Part shown: piece by piece, positions 1-10,021 of the stretch
Position numbering within the stretch: position 1 is the first letter of the stretch
Layout: each line of letters opens with the position of its first letter
Origin: Pseudomonas sp. R76
GTDB lineage: Bacteria > Pseudomonadota > Gammaproteobacteria > Pseudomonadales > Pseudomonadaceae
Length of the DNA: 64,000 nucleotides
Reading direction: 5' to 3'
Assembly (NCBI RefSeq): GCF_009834565.1
Contig: NZ_CP019428.1
Coordinates: forward strand, 2,232,001 to 2,296,000
The notes under the pieces: model-generated
Told to the model about the DNA's origin: nothing
Seen by the model: only the letters and a program-made list of their open reading frames with translations
The model's database searches: none
Program-made: the position numbers and the translations under genes

Positions 1-342
1 AACGAGGTGGACACCAGCACCGGCACGGTCAAGGTCAAGGCGCAGTTCGATGATTCGGGCAATGCGCTGTTTCCCAACCAGTTCGTCAATGCGCGGCTCA
101 AGGCCGACACCTTGAGCCAGATTGCCGTGGTGCCGACCCGCGCGATCCAGCACGGCAGCAAGGGCGATTTCGTGTTTGTGGTCAACGGCAACAAGGCCAG
201 CCTGCGCACCATCAAGACCGGCGCGTCGACCGGGGACGTTACCGCAGTGCTCGACAACGGGGTCAAGGCCGGTGAGCAGGTGATCACCGAAGGCGCCGAC
301 AAACTGGACGATGGCTCGTCGGTGAAGGTCGTCGCCCAGTGA
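1..342 (+). CDS. muxA: MuxA, RND efflux periplasmic adaptor (C-terminal part)
   Basis: This is the C-terminal end of a membrane-fusion (periplasmic adaptor) protein; the reading frame is open from base 1, so the start lies outside the window. The visible 113 residues match the beta-barrel and membrane-proximal domains of MdtA/AcrA-type adaptors, with the typical VVPTRAIQ stretch and a run of beta strands ending in a stop. The adaptor links an inner-membrane RND pump to an outer-membrane channel. It lies 13 bases before muxB, followed by muxC and opmB, which is the order of the Pseudomonas muxABC-opmB operon. The adaptor family is certain; the MuxA name rests on the operon order. Confidence 0.9.
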   Translation, partial: NEVDTSTGTVKVKAQFDDSGNALFPNQFVNARLKADTLSQIAVVPTRAIQHGSKGDFVFVVNGNKASLRTIKTGASTGDVTAVLDNGVKAGEQVITEGADKLDDGSSVKVVAQ

Positions 343-355
343 GGAGCTGCCGAGG

Positions 356-3300
356 ATGAATATTTCGCGGCCCTTTATCGAACGCCCGGTGGCCACCACG
401 CTGATGATGGTCGCGGTGCTATTGCTCGGCCTGTTGGGTTACCACTTGCTGTCGGTGTCGGCGCTGCCGGAGGTGGATTACCCGACCATCCAGGTGTTCA
501 CCCAGTACCCCGGCGCCAGCCCGGATGTGGTCAGCTCTTCGATCACCGCGCCGCTGGAACGCCAGCTCGGCGAGATGCCCGGCCTCAAGTCGATGAACTC
601 CACCAGCTCTGACGGCGCCTCGGTGGTGACCCTGCAATTTGACTTGTCGCTGTCGTTGGACGTGGCCGAACAGGAAGTGCAGGCCGCGATCAACGCGGCG
701 GGTACGTTCTTGCCGGCCAACCTGCCGTACCCGCCGGTGTACAGCAAGGTCAACCCGGCGGATGCGCCGGTGCTGACCTTGTCGCTGACCTCCGACGTGC
801 TGCCGCTGACCAAGGTCGAAGACCTCGCCGACACGCGCCTGGCGCAGAAAATCTCGCAGATTACCGGCGTCGGCCTGGTCACCATCAGCGGCGGCCAGCG
901 CCCGGCGGTGCGGGTCGAGGCCAACACCTCGGCACTCAACAGCCTCGGCCTGTCTTTGGATGACCTGCGTACCTCGCTGGGCACCGCCAACGTCAACCAG
1001 GCCAAAGGCAATATCGATGGCAAATTCCAGGCCTATTCCATCGGCGCCAACGACCAGTTGCAATCGGCCGAGGAATACCGCGACCTGGTGATCGCCTACA
1101 AAAACGGCGCGCCGATTCGCCTGTCGCAGATCGCCAGTTCCACCCAAGGCCCGGAAAACCCGCGCCAGGCCGCGTGGACCAACGACACGCCGTCCATCGT
1201 GCTGAATATCCAGCGCCAGCCCGGCGCCAACGTGATCGAAGTGGTCGACCGTGTGCAGCAACTGCTGCCCAAGCTGCGTGCCAGCCTGCCGGGCACCTTG
1301 AAGGTCGCGGTGCTGACTGACCGCACCCAGACCATCCGCGCCTCGGTGACGGATGTGCAGTACGAATTAGGGCTGGCGATTCTGCTGGTGGTGATTGTGA
1401 TTTTCGCCTTCCTGCGCAACATTCCGGCCACGATCATCCCCGCCGTGACCATCCCGCTGACGCTGATCGGCACCCTGGCAGTGGCCTACGCGCTGGGCTT
1501 TTCCCTGAATAACCTGACATTGATGGCGTTGACCATCGCCATCGGTTTTGTGGTCGATGACGCCATCGTCATGATCGAAAACATCACGCGCTACCTGGAG
1601 GCCGGAGACACGCCGTTGCAAGCCGCGCTCAAGGGCGCGGAGCAGATCGGCTTCACCATTATCTCGCTGTCCATCGCGCTGATTGCGGTGATGATCCCGC
1701 TGCTGTTCATGGGCGATGTGGTTGGGCGGCTGTTCCGTGAATTCGCCATGACCGTGGCGGTGACCATCGTGATTTCGGCGGTGATTTCCCTGACGCTGAC
1801 GCCGATGATGTGCGCGCGCATGCTGAAGTCCAAACATGAGGAGCGCCGCGCGGACTTCTTCGACCGCATCAACCGCCACTACGTACGTGGCCTGGATTGG
1901 GTGTTGGCGCACCGCACCTTGACCCTGATTTCGGTGGTGCTCACCGCCGCGCTGACCTTGTTCACCCTGGTGATCATGCCCAAGGGTTTTTTTCCCGATC
2001 AGGACACCGGCCTGATCCAGGGCATTTCCCAGGCCTCGCCGACCATCTCGTTCCAGCAGATGCAGGTTGAACAACAACGCCTGGCCGCGCGGATTCTCAA
2101 GGACCCGGCGGTGCAAAGCCTGTCGTCGTTCGTTGGCATCGACCAGACCAACCCGACCATCAACCAGGGCAATTTGCTGATCAACCTCAAGCCACGCGGC
2201 GAGCGTGACAGCAGCACCGAAGTGATCCGTCGCCTGGCCGACGCGAATGCCGACGACGCCGGCATCCGCCTTTACCTGCACTCGGTGCAGGACCTGACCC
2301 TGGACGCCACGGTGTCCACCACCAGCTACCGCCTGGGCCTGCAAGCCACAGACCCGGATGAGCTGGAGCAGTGGACCACCAAGCTGCTCGCCGCGATCAA
2401 GCAAGACCCGATGTTCACCGACGTGCAAAGCCAGGCCATGCAGTTCGGCAACCAGATCAAGCTGACCTTCGACCGCGCCACCGCGTCGCGCCTGGGGATT
2501 ACCCCGCAGGCCATCGACGATGTGCTCTACGACGCCTTCGGCCAGCGTCAGGTCTCGACCATCTACACCCAGCTCAACCAGTACCACGTGGTGATCGCCA
2601 CCGACCACCCGCCGCGCAATTTGCCGGACTTGCTCACCGGTTTGTACGTGGACATTCCCGGTGGCGGCGTGGCGCCGCTGTCGAGTATGGCGACCATGGA
2701 AGTGGTGCGCTCGCCGGTCACCATCAACCGCCTGGGGCAGTTTCCCTATGCGGACGTGTCGTTCAACCTGGCCCCCGGCCAGACGCTGGGCGCGGCGGTG
2801 ACGCGCTTGCAGGACATTGAAGCCAAGGTCGGCCTGCCGCTGTCGGTGCAGGCCAACCTCGAAGGCGCGGCGGCGACGTTCCAGGCGTCGCTGTCCAACC
2901 AGGTGTTCCTGGTGCTGGCGGCAATTGTGGTGGTGTACCTGATGCTGGGGATTTTCTACGAGAGCTTCGTGCACCCGGTGACGATTCTGTCGACGCTGCT
3001 CTCGGCGGCCCTCGGCGCCTTGCTGGCGTTGCTGGTGACGGGCACGCAGTTCGACATCATCGGCTTGATCGGCATTGTGTTGCTGATCGGCATCGTCATG
3101 AAAAACGGCATCATGATGGTCGACTTCGCCCTGGAACTGCTGCGCGAAGGCGGCTTGAGCCCGGTGGAGGCGATTCGCCAGGCGGCGGAGCTGCGGTTTC
3201 GGCCGATTCTGATGACCAGCATGGCCTCGCTGTTCGGTGCGGTGCCGTTGGCGCTGGGCACCGGCATTGGCTCGGAGCTGCGCCACCCGCTGGGCATTGC

Positions 3301-3418
3301 GATTATCGGCGGGTTGCTGCTCAGCCAGTTGCTCACGCTGTTTTCCACGCCGGTGATCTTCCTCGCCATGCACGGCTTGGGCGAACGCTTCAGCCGTCGC
3401 TCGGTGGCGGTGGAATGA
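356..3418 (+). CDS. muxB: MuxB, RND multidrug efflux transporter subunit
   Basis: An inner-membrane proton-driven RND (AcrB/MdtB) pump of 1020 residues, the usual family length. It opens with the conserved [17 protein letters not shown] segment forming TM1. It has the paired aspartates of the proton relay in [13 protein letters not shown] (D401, D402), two large periplasmic loops, and the C-terminal TM bundle with the G-rich [20 protein letters not shown] segment region. MuxB and MuxC are thought to work as a hetero-multimer, like MdtB-MdtC, exporting drugs through OpmB. The start is supported by a GAGGAGCTGCCGAGG stretch just upstream. It ends four bases before muxC, so translation is probably coupled. 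Confidence 0.96.
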   Translation: MNISRPFIERPVATTLMMVAVLLLGLLGYHLLSVSALPEVDYPTIQVFTQYPGASPDVVSSSITAPLERQLGEMPGLKSMNSTSSDGASVVTLQFDLSLSLDVAEQEVQAAINAAGTFLPANLPYPPVYSKVNPADAPVLTLSLTSDVLPLTKVEDLADTRLAQKISQITGVGLVTISGGQRPAVRVEANTSALNSLGLSLDDLRTSLGTANVNQAKGNIDGKFQAYSIGANDQLQSAEEYRDLVIAYKNGAPIRLSQIASSTQGPENPRQAAWTNDTPSIVLNIQRQPGANVIEVVDRVQQLLPKLRASLPGTLKVAVLTDRTQTIRASVTDVQYELGLAILLVVIVIFAFLRNIPATIIPAVTIPLTLIGTLAVAYALGFSLNNLTLMALTIAIGFVVDDAIVMIENITRYLEAGDTPLQAALKGAEQIGFTIISLSIALIAVMIPLLFMGDVVGRLFREFAMTVAVTIVISAVISLTLTPMMCARMLKSKHEERRADFFDRINRHYVRGLDWVLAHRTLTLISVVLTAALTLFTLVIMPKGFFPDQDTGLIQGISQASPTISFQQMQVEQQRLAARILKDPAVQSLSSFVGIDQTNPTINQGNLLINLKPRGERDSSTEVIRRLADANADDAGIRLYLHSVQDLTLDATVSTTSYRLGLQATDPDELEQWTTKLLAAIKQDPMFTDVQSQAMQFGNQIKLTFDRATASRLGITPQAIDDVLYDAFGQRQVSTIYTQLNQYHVVIATDHPPRNLPDLLTGLYVDIPGGGVAPLSSMATMEVVRSPVTINRLGQFPYADVSFNLAPGQTLGAAVTRLQDIEAKVGLPLSVQANLEGAAATFQASLSNQVFLVLAAIVVVYLMLGIFYESFVHPVTILSTLLSAALGALLALLVTGTQFDIIGLIGIVLLIGIVMKNGIMMVDFALELLREGGLSPVEAIRQAAELRFRPILMTSMASLFGAVPLALGTGIGSELRHPLGIAIIGGLLLSQLLTLFSTPVIFLAMHGLGERFSRRSVAVE

Positions 3419-3422
3419 TGCG

Positions 3423-6400
3423 ATGAACCTCAGCGCGCCGTTTATTCATCGCCCGATTGCCACCACGCTGCTGGCGGCCGGGCTGGCCTTGTTTGGCGTG
3501 TTGGCGTTCAACCTGTTGCCGGTGGCGCCGCTGCCGGAAGTGGACTTCCCGACCATCAGCGTCAGCGCCTCGTTGCCCGGCGCCGACCCGACCACTGTCG
3601 CAAGTTCTGTGGCGACGCCGCTGGAGCGTCAGTTCGGGCAGATCGCCGGGGTCACGCAAATGACCTCCGCCAGCAGCCTCGGCTCCACGCGCATCACTAT
3701 GCAGTTCGACCTGAGCCGTGACATCGACGGCGCGGCGCGGGATGTGCAGGCGGCGATCAACGCCGCGCGCAGCAACTTGCCCAGCGACTTGTCCGGCAAC
3801 CCGACCTACCGCAAGGTCAACCCGGCCGACTCGCCGATCCTGATCATCAGCCTGACCTCCGACAGCGCCACGCCAGGGCAGATGTACGACGCGGCCTCGA
3901 CGGTGCTCGAACAGCGCCTGTTGCAGACCACCGGCGTCGGCGACGTGACGGTGGGCGGCGGTGCATTGCCGGCAGTGCGCATTGAGCTGAACCCGGACCG
4001 GCTGAACCGGTACGGCGTGAGCCTGGAGCAGGTGCGCCAGGTCATCGGCGCGTCCAACGCCAACCTGCCCAAGGGCAATGTGGCGGTAGGCGACCGCTCG
4101 TACGGCATCGGCGCCAACGATCAGTTGCTCGACAGCAATGATTACGGGCCGCTGGTGGTCAAGGCCAGTAACGGCGACCTGATCCACATTGCCGACCTCG
4201 GTTACGTGCGCGAAGACGTGCAGGACCTGCGTAACTTCGGCCTGTCCAACGGCAAGCCCGCAGTGCTGCTGGTGGTGTTCAAGCAGCCGGGCGCCAACGT
4301 GATAGACACGGTGGACGCGGTGAAAGCCTCGCTGCCGTTTCTGCAAAGCTCGATCCCGGCGTCGATCAAACTCAACCTGCTGATGGACCGCACCACCACC
4401 ATTCGCGCGTCGCTGCATGACGTGGAAGTGACCTTGCTGGCCTCGATCCTGCTGGTGACGCTGGTGACCTTCGGCTTCTTCCGTGACTGGCGCAGCACCC
4501 TGGTACCGGCCGTGGTGGTGCCGTTGTCGTTGCTTGGCACCTTTGGCGCGATGTACTTCCTCGGCTACAGCCTGAATAACCTGTCGCTGATGGCGCTGAC
4601 CATTTCCACCGGGTTCGTGGTCGACGACGCCATCGTGGTGGTGGAAAACATCATGCGCCACCTGGAGCGCGGCAAGACGCGGGTGGAGGCGGCGCTGGCC
4701 GGGGCGCAGGAAGTCGGCTTCACCGTGCTGACCATCAGCGTGTCGCTGGTGGCGGTGTTTATTCCGTTGCTGTTGATGGGCGGGATTGTCGGGCGGTTGT
4801 TTCGTGAGTTTTCGGTGTCGCTGTCGGTGGCCATCGTGATCTCGATGGTAATCTCATTGACCGTGACGCCAATGCTCGCCAGCGTGTTGCTGCGCGCGCC
4901 GAAGGAAATCCGCGAAGGCAACGAGCACCCGGACTCACGCTTTCACCGCTTCTACGACCGCACGCTGGGTTGGGTGATTGATCACTCGATCCTGATGGGC
5001 CTGGTGACAGTGCTGGTGATTGTGCTCGCGGGCGTGCTGTACGTGATGGTGCCCAAGGGCTTCTTTCCCCAGGAAGACACCGGGCGCCTGCAGGGCAGCA
5101 TCATCGCGGCGCAGAGTATTTCCTACGGGGCGATGCAAAACGACTTCACCGCGATCAACCACAAGGTCATGCAAAACCCCAATGTGGAAACCGCTGCGGG
5201 GTTTGTCGGCGGCGGTGGCGGGGGCGGCGGGGCGGTCAACAGTGCGCAGCTGTTTGTGCTGCTCAAGCCGATTGATCAGCGCAAGGACACTGCCGTGGAT
5301 GTGATCGGCCAAATCCGCCGCAGCCTCGGCGACTTGCCTGGCACCAAGCTGTTTTTACAGGCGGCCCAGGACATCACCGTGGGTGGCCGCCAAAGCGGCG
5401 CGCAGTACCAATACACCTTGACCGCCGACGACCAGCAATCCCTGGATGAGTGGGTGCCCAAGGTGGTGGAAGTGCTGCACAAGCTACCGCAACTCACCGA
5501 TCTGAACACCGACCAGCAGGACAACAGCCTGCTGGCCAACGTGCACATCAACCGCGACACCGCCGCGCGGCTCGGCGTGGGCATGTCGGCGGTGGACCAG
5601 ACGCTGTACGACGCGTTCGGCCAGCGCCAGGTCTCCACGCTTTACCGCGCCGCCAACCAGTACCACGTGGTGATGGAAATCGCCCCGGAGTACTGGACTG
5701 ACCCTTCAGCGCTCAAAGGCATTTATGTGCCGACCGGCAACGCGTCAGTGGCGGCCAAAGGCACCACCGCTGCGCCGAACCTGACCACGCCAACGACGTT
5801 GGTGCCGCTGTCCGCACTGGCGGATAACAGCATTTCGCGCACGGCGATTTCCATCAGCCACCAAGGCACGTTCCCGGCGGTAACGGTGTCGTTCAACCTG
5901 GCGCCCGGCACTTCCATCGGCCAGGCCACCGCGCTGGTGGAGGACGCGGTGAAACAGCTGCGCATGCCCGCCAGCGTCACCGGCCAGTTTGCCGGTACGG
6001 CGCAGGTGTTCCAGTCGTCGGTGGCCAGTGAGCCGCTGCTGATTGTCGCCGCGCTGCTCTCGGTGTACATCGTGCTGGGCATTCTTTACGAGAACCTGAT
6101 GCACCCGCTGACCATCCTCTCGACCTTGCCTTCGGCAGGCGTTGGCGCGCTGATCGCCTTGTTGCTGACCGGCACCGAGTTGTCGATCATCGCGCTGGTG
6201 GGCGTGATTCTGCTGATCGGTATCGTCAAGAAAAACGCGATCATGATGATCGACTTCGCGATCACCGAGCGGCGTGAGTTCGGCCTTACGGCCAAGGAAG
6301 CGATACGCCGCGCGTGCCTGATCCGCTTCCGGCCGATCATGATGACAACGCTGGCGGCGATTCTCGGCGCGCTGCCGCTGGTACTCGGCTCAGGCTATGG

Positions 6401-6548
6401 CTCGGAACTGCGCCGGCCGTTGGGGATTGCAATTATTGGTGGGCTGTTGCTCAGCCAAGTGCTGACGCTTTACACCACCCCGGTGATTTACCTCTGGCTC
6501 GACCGGGCGTCGCAACGCCTGGGGCGGCACAAGGAAGCAAGGTCATGA
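3423..6548 (+). CDS. muxC: MuxC, RND multidrug efflux transporter subunit
   Basis: The second RND pump subunit of the operon, 1041 residues and homologous to MdtC. It starts MNLSAPFIHRPIATTLL and carries the proton-relay pair D401/D402 in [13 protein letters not shown] and the C-terminal KKNAIMMIDFAI transmembrane motif. It differs from MuxB by an unbroken run of eight glycines encoded at 5208-5231 in the first half of the second periplasmic loop, and by a longer Thr/Ala-rich insert around residues 775-790. The stop overlaps the opmB start by four bases (ATGA), as expected for a translationally coupled operon. The family is certain; the MuxC name follows operon position. Confidence 0.96.
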   Translation: MNLSAPFIHRPIATTLLAAGLALFGVLAFNLLPVAPLPEVDFPTISVSASLPGADPTTVASSVATPLERQFGQIAGVTQMTSASSLGSTRITMQFDLSRDIDGAARDVQAAINAARSNLPSDLSGNPTYRKVNPADSPILIISLTSDSATPGQMYDAASTVLEQRLLQTTGVGDVTVGGGALPAVRIELNPDRLNRYGVSLEQVRQVIGASNANLPKGNVAVGDRSYGIGANDQLLDSNDYGPLVVKASNGDLIHIADLGYVREDVQDLRNFGLSNGKPAVLLVVFKQPGANVIDTVDAVKASLPFLQSSIPASIKLNLLMDRTTTIRASLHDVEVTLLASILLVTLVTFGFFRDWRSTLVPAVVVPLSLLGTFGAMYFLGYSLNNLSLMALTISTGFVVDDAIVVVENIMRHLERGKTRVEAALAGAQEVGFTVLTISVSLVAVFIPLLLMGGIVGRLFREFSVSLSVAIVISMVISLTVTPMLASVLLRAPKEIREGNEHPDSRFHRFYDRTLGWVIDHSILMGLVTVLVIVLAGVLYVMVPKGFFPQEDTGRLQGSIIAAQSISYGAMQNDFTAINHKVMQNPNVETAAGFVGGGGGGGGAVNSAQLFVLLKPIDQRKDTAVDVIGQIRRSLGDLPGTKLFLQAAQDITVGGRQSGAQYQYTLTADDQQSLDEWVPKVVEVLHKLPQLTDLNTDQQDNSLLANVHINRDTAARLGVGMSAVDQTLYDAFGQRQVSTLYRAANQYHVVMEIAPEYWTDPSALKGIYVPTGNASVAAKGTTAAPNLTTPTTLVPLSALADNSISRTAISISHQGTFPAVTVSFNLAPGTSIGQATALVEDAVKQLRMPASVTGQFAGTAQVFQSSVASEPLLIVAALLSVYIVLGILYENLMHPLTILSTLPSAGVGALIALLLTGTELSIIALVGVILLIGIVKKNAIMMIDFAITERREFGLTAKEAIRRACLIRFRPIMMTTLAAILGALPLVLGSGYGSELRRPLGIAIIGGLLLSQVLTLYTTPVIYLWLDRASQRLGRHKEARS

Positions 6549-7954
6549 AACTCAGATATAGCGTGCTGTTGGCCAGCCTGATGCTGGGTGGTTGCATGGT
6601 CGGGCCGGACTACCAAAAACCGGCGATGGAGCTGCCGCAATCGTTCAAGGAAGGCGCGCAGTGGCAGCGTGCGGTCTCCAATCCTCAAGGGGCGTTGGAC
6701 AGCCAGTGGTGGCTGGCCTACCAGGACCCGGTGCTGAATGACTTGGTGGCGCGCTCGGCCAAGGCCAACCAGTCGATCATCGCGGCCGAGGCGGCGTATC
6801 GGTTGGCCCAGGCGCAAGTGGCGTCGAGCCGCGCCGGGTTGTGGCCGACGGTGGGCGTGGGCTTGTCGGGTTCGCGCGGCGAGGGCGGTGACAGCAGCAC
6901 GTCCAGCACCACCACGGCATCGAGCGGCGTGAAAAACAGCGTCAGCGCGACGTTGACCGCCAGTTGGGAGCCGGACTTGTGGGGCGAGGTGCGCCGGGGC
7001 ATCGAATCCAGCCAGGCCACGGCCCAACAATCCGATGCGTTGCTGGCCGGGGTGCGGTTGTCGATCAGCTCCAGCGTGGCGAGCAATTACCTGGCGTTGC
7101 GGCAGATGGATATCGACGTGCGCCTGTTGCAACAGCAGCAGAGCATCAATCAGCAATTGCTCGACATGATCCAGGCGCAGTTCACCCAAGGCGTGGCGAC
7201 CAACGACCAGTTGCTCGTGGCCCAGGACCAACTGACCACCTCGATTGCCGACCTGCAAACGTCGCTGCGTAATCGTGAGCAATACGAACATGCCTTGGCG
7301 GTATTGGTGGGCGTGGCGCCGAGTGAGTTCAGCATTGCGCCACGCACTGATTTTGCCTTTGTGGTGCCGCGGCCACCGCTGACCCTGGCGTCGACCTTGC
7401 TGCAGCGCCGGCCTGATGTGGTCGCGGCTGAGCGTTCGGCGGCGGCGGCCAACGCCAAGATCGGCGTGGCTGAGGCGGCGTTTTTTCCGACCCTCGATCT
7501 CACGGCCCAATTGGGTTATCGCGGCAGTGCCTTGGGTGGGTTGTTTTCGTTGCCTAACCGCATCTGGACATTGGGGCCGGCCTTGGCGGAGACGATTTTT
7601 GACGGCGGTGCGCGGGAGGCGGCGGTCAAGCAGGCTGAGGCGAGTTATGACCAGATTGCCGCCAACTACCGGGGCACCGTGTTGAGTGCCTTGCAGAATG
7701 TCGAGGACAACTTGTCCGCGATCAATCATCTGCAAACCCAGGCGGATGCGTTCCAGCAGGTCTATTCGCGCAATCAGCAATTGTTTGGCAGCCAGGAAGC
7801 GCAGTTGCGTGCGGGCACTGTCAGTCGGGAGACGGTGCTGACTCAGCAGTTGGTGTTGTTGCAGGCGGAGCAGAATTTGCGTGATACGCAGGGGCAGTTG
7901 AGCCAGGGCAGTGTGGCGTTGATTCAGAGCCTGGGCGGTGGTTGGCAGCACTGA
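6545..7954 (+). CDS. opmB: OpmB, outer-membrane efflux lipoprotein (OprM/TolC family)
   Basis: The outer-membrane channel of the pump, 469 residues. The start at 6545 overlaps the muxC stop and gives a lipoprotein signal peptide ending in LGGC (lipobox, Cys16) followed by MVGPDYQKP, the hallmark of NodT/OprM lipoproteins. The open frame extends further upstream, but that part lies inside muxC and is not credible. Two OEP repeats with long helices are visible (for example YRLAQAQV in the first and RPDVVAAERS in the second). It is the last gene of the operon; no clear intrinsic terminator follows before the REP cluster. Confidence 0.95.
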   Translation: MKLRYSVLLASLMLGGCMVGPDYQKPAMELPQSFKEGAQWQRAVSNPQGALDSQWWLAYQDPVLNDLVARSAKANQSIIAAEAAYRLAQAQVASSRAGLWPTVGVGLSGSRGEGGDSSTSSTTTASSGVKNSVSATLTASWEPDLWGEVRRGIESSQATAQQSDALLAGVRLSISSSVASNYLALRQMDIDVRLLQQQQSINQQLLDMIQAQFTQGVATNDQLLVAQDQLTTSIADLQTSLRNREQYEHALAVLVGVAPSEFSIAPRTDFAFVVPRPPLTLASTLLQRRPDVVAAERSAAAANAKIGVAEAAFFPTLDLTAQLGYRGSALGGLFSLPNRIWTLGPALAETIFDGGAREAAVKQAEASYDQIAANYRGTVLSALQNVEDNLSAINHLQTQADAFQQVYSRNQQLFGSQEAQLRAGTVSRETVLTQQLVLLQAEQNLRDTQGQLSQGSVALIQSLGGGWQH

Positions 7955-7970
7955 CACACCGGGATTGAAA

Positions 7971-8069
7971 TGTGGGAGCTGGCTTGCCTGCGATAGCGGC
8001 GTGCCAGCCAACCACTATTCATCTGATGCACCACGCCCTAAATGTGGGAGCGGGCTTGCTCGCGAAGGC
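7971..8069 (+). repeat. Two REP sequences in direct orientation
   Basis: Two Pseudomonas REP half-elements read in the same direction: TGTGGGAGCTGGCTTGCC at 7971 and TGTGGGAGCGGGCTTGCT at 8043. They belong to different REP sequence classes (CTGG...CCTGCGAT and CGGG...CTCGCGAA), so they are not a mirrored REPIN. The second stands about 30 bases before the structured repeat. Confidence 0.85.
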
Positions 8070-8097
8070 TATATGTCAGTTGGCTGGGATATTTAGT

Positions 8098-8447
8098 CGG
8101 AGTACATATCCATTGCTTCGGTAACGGCCACCTATGGTTCCGCTCTTACAGCGGCTCACTTTTTGAGGGACCAAAAAGTAAGCAAAAAGTCCTCGCCCCA
8201 CCACTCGGTGTCTCGCCTAGGCTCGACATGCCCTCACTCCGGCTTGAATCCGTGTGCCGCCGCGATGGGCCATCCTTGGCCCAGCGCGGCTAACCCGGCG
8301 TCCTGCCGGGTTACCCACGGATTCAAGCCTGCGTTCGGCCAGCGTGGTTGACGGGGCGACTCAGATCAAGATCAAGATCAAGATCAAAAGCCAGATCAAG
8401 ATCAAAAGCCAGATCAAGATCAAAAGCAGATCAACAGCCAGATCAAA
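8098..8447 (+). repeat. Structured intergenic repeat, copy A (three-way junction plus GATCAA tail)
   Basis: A non-coding repeat shared with 54520-54836. Paired elements in order: hairpin 8140-8154 (CCGC/GCGG); hairpin 8158-8179 (ACTTTTTG/CAAAAAGT); short stem 8209-8212/8225-8228 (TGTC/GACA); outer stem 8241-8254/8316-8329 (14 perfect pairs). The outer stem encloses hairpin a (8259-8290, 12 pairs with one A-G mismatch, loop ATCCTT) and hairpin b (8291-8313, 9 pairs, loop GTCCT). A conserved AGCGTGGTT stretch follows, then GATCAA hexamers separated by AAGCC spacers to about 8447. Short open frames here are repetitive and lack family resemblance. Together with 7955-8097 and 8448-8532 it fills the 578-base gap between opmB and the DUF808 gene. 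Confidence 0.85.
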
Positions 8448-8532
8448 AGCAATCCTCCGCGAGTAGCGCCCTATATTCCCTCACGGTCGCCGCGTTATAT
8501 TCGCGGCACTCTAACCGCAGGATGAACCCATC

Positions 8533-9444
8533 ATGGCAGGAAGCAGTTTACTGGTACTGATCGACGACATCGCCGCCGTCCTCGACGATGTGGCGTTGAT
8601 GACCAAGATGGCCGCCAAGAAAACCGCCGGGGTGCTTGGGGATGACTTGGCGCTGAATGCCCAGCAGGTCTCCGGGGTGCGGGCCGAGCGGGAGATTCCG
8701 GTGGTGTGGGCGGTGGCCAAGGGTTCGTTTCTGAACAAATTGATCCTGGTGCCTGCGGCGTTGCTGATCAGCGCGTTTGCGCCGTGGGCGGTCACGCCGT
8801 TGTTGATGCTGGGCGGGGCTTATCTGTGTTTTGAAGGCTTTGAGAAGCTCGCGCATAGCTTTCTGCACAAGCGCACTGAGGAACAGGCGCACTTGGTCGA
8901 AGCGGTGGCGGACCCGGCGACTGACTTGGTTGCGTTTGAGAAGGACAAGATCAAGGGCGCGATCCGTACCGATTTCATTCTGTCGGCAGAAATCATCGCC
9001 ATCACCCTCGGCACGGTCGCCGATGCGCCGCTGATGCAGCAGGTGATCGTGCTGTCGGGCATCGCGATAGTGATGACCATCGGCGTTTACGGGCTGGTCG
9101 CCGGTATCGTCAAGCTGGATGACCTGGGCCTGTGGCTGACGCAAAAGCCCGGCCAGGCAGCGCGCAGCATTGGCGGGGCGATCCTTCGCGCTGCGCCGTA
9201 CATGATGAAAAGCCTGTCGGTGATCGGCACGGCGGCGATGTTCATGGTCGGCGGTGGCATCCTCACCCATGGTGTGCCGGTGGTGCATCACTGGATCGAG
9301 GCAGTGAGTCAAAGCGTCGGCGCCATGGCGTGGTTGATGCCGACGCTGCTCAATGCGGTGGCCGGGATTGTTGCCGGGGCACTGGTCCTGGCGATTGTGA
9401 CTGGGGTGGGCAAGGCCTGGTCGGGAATCACCGCCAAGCCATAG
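8533..9444 (+). CDS. DUF808 family inner-membrane protein (YedI-like)
   Basis: A 303-residue multi-spanning membrane protein recognisable as DUF808/YedI by its N-terminal signature [16 protein letters not shown], the [11 protein letters not shown] segment and the [13 protein letters not shown] motif. About five to six hydrophobic segments follow, among them ones near residues 75-100, 155-185 and 230-300. The molecular role of the family is unknown. The gene stands alone between the structured repeat and a gene on the opposite strand. A TAACCGCAGGATG stretch precedes the start at 8533. Confidence 0.9.
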   Translation: MAGSSLLVLIDDIAAVLDDVALMTKMAAKKTAGVLGDDLALNAQQVSGVRAEREIPVVWAVAKGSFLNKLILVPAALLISAFAPWAVTPLLMLGGAYLCFEGFEKLAHSFLHKRTEEQAHLVEAVADPATDLVAFEKDKIKGAIRTDFILSAEIIAITLGTVADAPLMQQVIVLSGIAIVMTIGVYGLVAGIVKLDDLGLWLTQKPGQAARSIGGAILRAAPYMMKSLSVIGTAAMFMVGGGILTHGVPVVHHWIEAVSQSVGAMAWLMPTLLNAVAGIVAGALVLAIVTGVGKAWSGITAKP

Positions 9445-9467
9445 ACGAGTAGGGCGTTGGGTGCTCC

Positions 9468-9827
9468 TTACTTAAGTTTTCTGGCCGTGAACTGCCAGGC
9501 TTTTACCGCGATCAGTGCCAGAAGCGCTCCACACGCGCCACTCAACAGACCCAGCTTCAGGCGGGCCCAAGGGCCGAATTGGCAGGCCTCTTGAGGCGTG
9601 CCGGTCGGCGCGATGCACACTTCAGGGAACATCATCTGCCAGGCATGAGGCCAGCCAATGATCAACATGAACCCTATGGCAAACAGCACGCATACCTGGC
9701 TGCGGGAGGTGTTTTTGAATGCCGTGCGGAGGACGAAGAGAAACAGGACCAGGCCAAACGATAACAGCGCCGGGGTTAGCATTTCTTCGTAGAAAACCTG
9801 CTCAAGTAATTGTGAGTAAGGGTCCAT
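9468..9827 (-). CDS. Small hypothetical membrane protein
   Basis: A 119-residue protein with three hydrophobic segments (about residues 15-35, 40-62 and 90-112) and two cysteines in the loop between the second and third (VCIAP and EACQFG), which could form a periplasmic disulfide. I do not recognise the family. The start at 9827 is preferred to an upstream in-frame start at 9995 because GGAGAG stands a few bases before it and the extra N-terminal stretch looks non-coding. It is convergent with the DUF808 gene and divergent from the FUSC gene. Confidence 0.65.
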   Translation of the reverse strand: MDPYSQLLEQVFYEEMLTPALLSFGLVLFLFVLRTAFKNTSRSQVCVLFAIGFMLIIGWPHAWQMMFPEVCIAPTGTPQEACQFGPWARLKLGLLSGACGALLALIAVKAWQFTARKLK

Positions 9828-10021
9828 GTCATCTCTCCGGGAACGCAGGGTGACGCCGTTGGTGGCTTGGCGGAGCCCGCAGATTGCGCTTTGGTTGCTG
9901 ACCTGCAATAGGCGACGTTGTCTTAAAGGGTTGTAGGGGGGTTCCGTAGTTGGAAGATTGGCATTCGCCAGAAACATAGATACGATGCTAATCATTGGCT
10001 TGCTATCTATGTGTCCGCCGC

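Noticed and set aside
1367..3373. Long open frame on the minus strand opposite muxB
   Set aside because: It is the complement of a certain RND gene; the product is rich in His, Arg and Gln, as expected from antisense of GC-rich codons, and no ribosome-binding site or family resemblance is seen. The same applies to 26321-28666, 54975-57146, 23616-24776 and 6488-8011.
8363..8447. GATCAA array as a CRISPR
   Set aside because: Units are six bases with five-base spacers, far too short, and no cas genes are nearby.
8042..8560. Short open frames across structured repeat copy A, one encoding an Arg-Ser repeat
   Set aside because: The RS/IK repeats are only translations of GATCAA hexamers in different frames, and the other frames cross hairpins whose changes preserve pairing rather than protein sequence.
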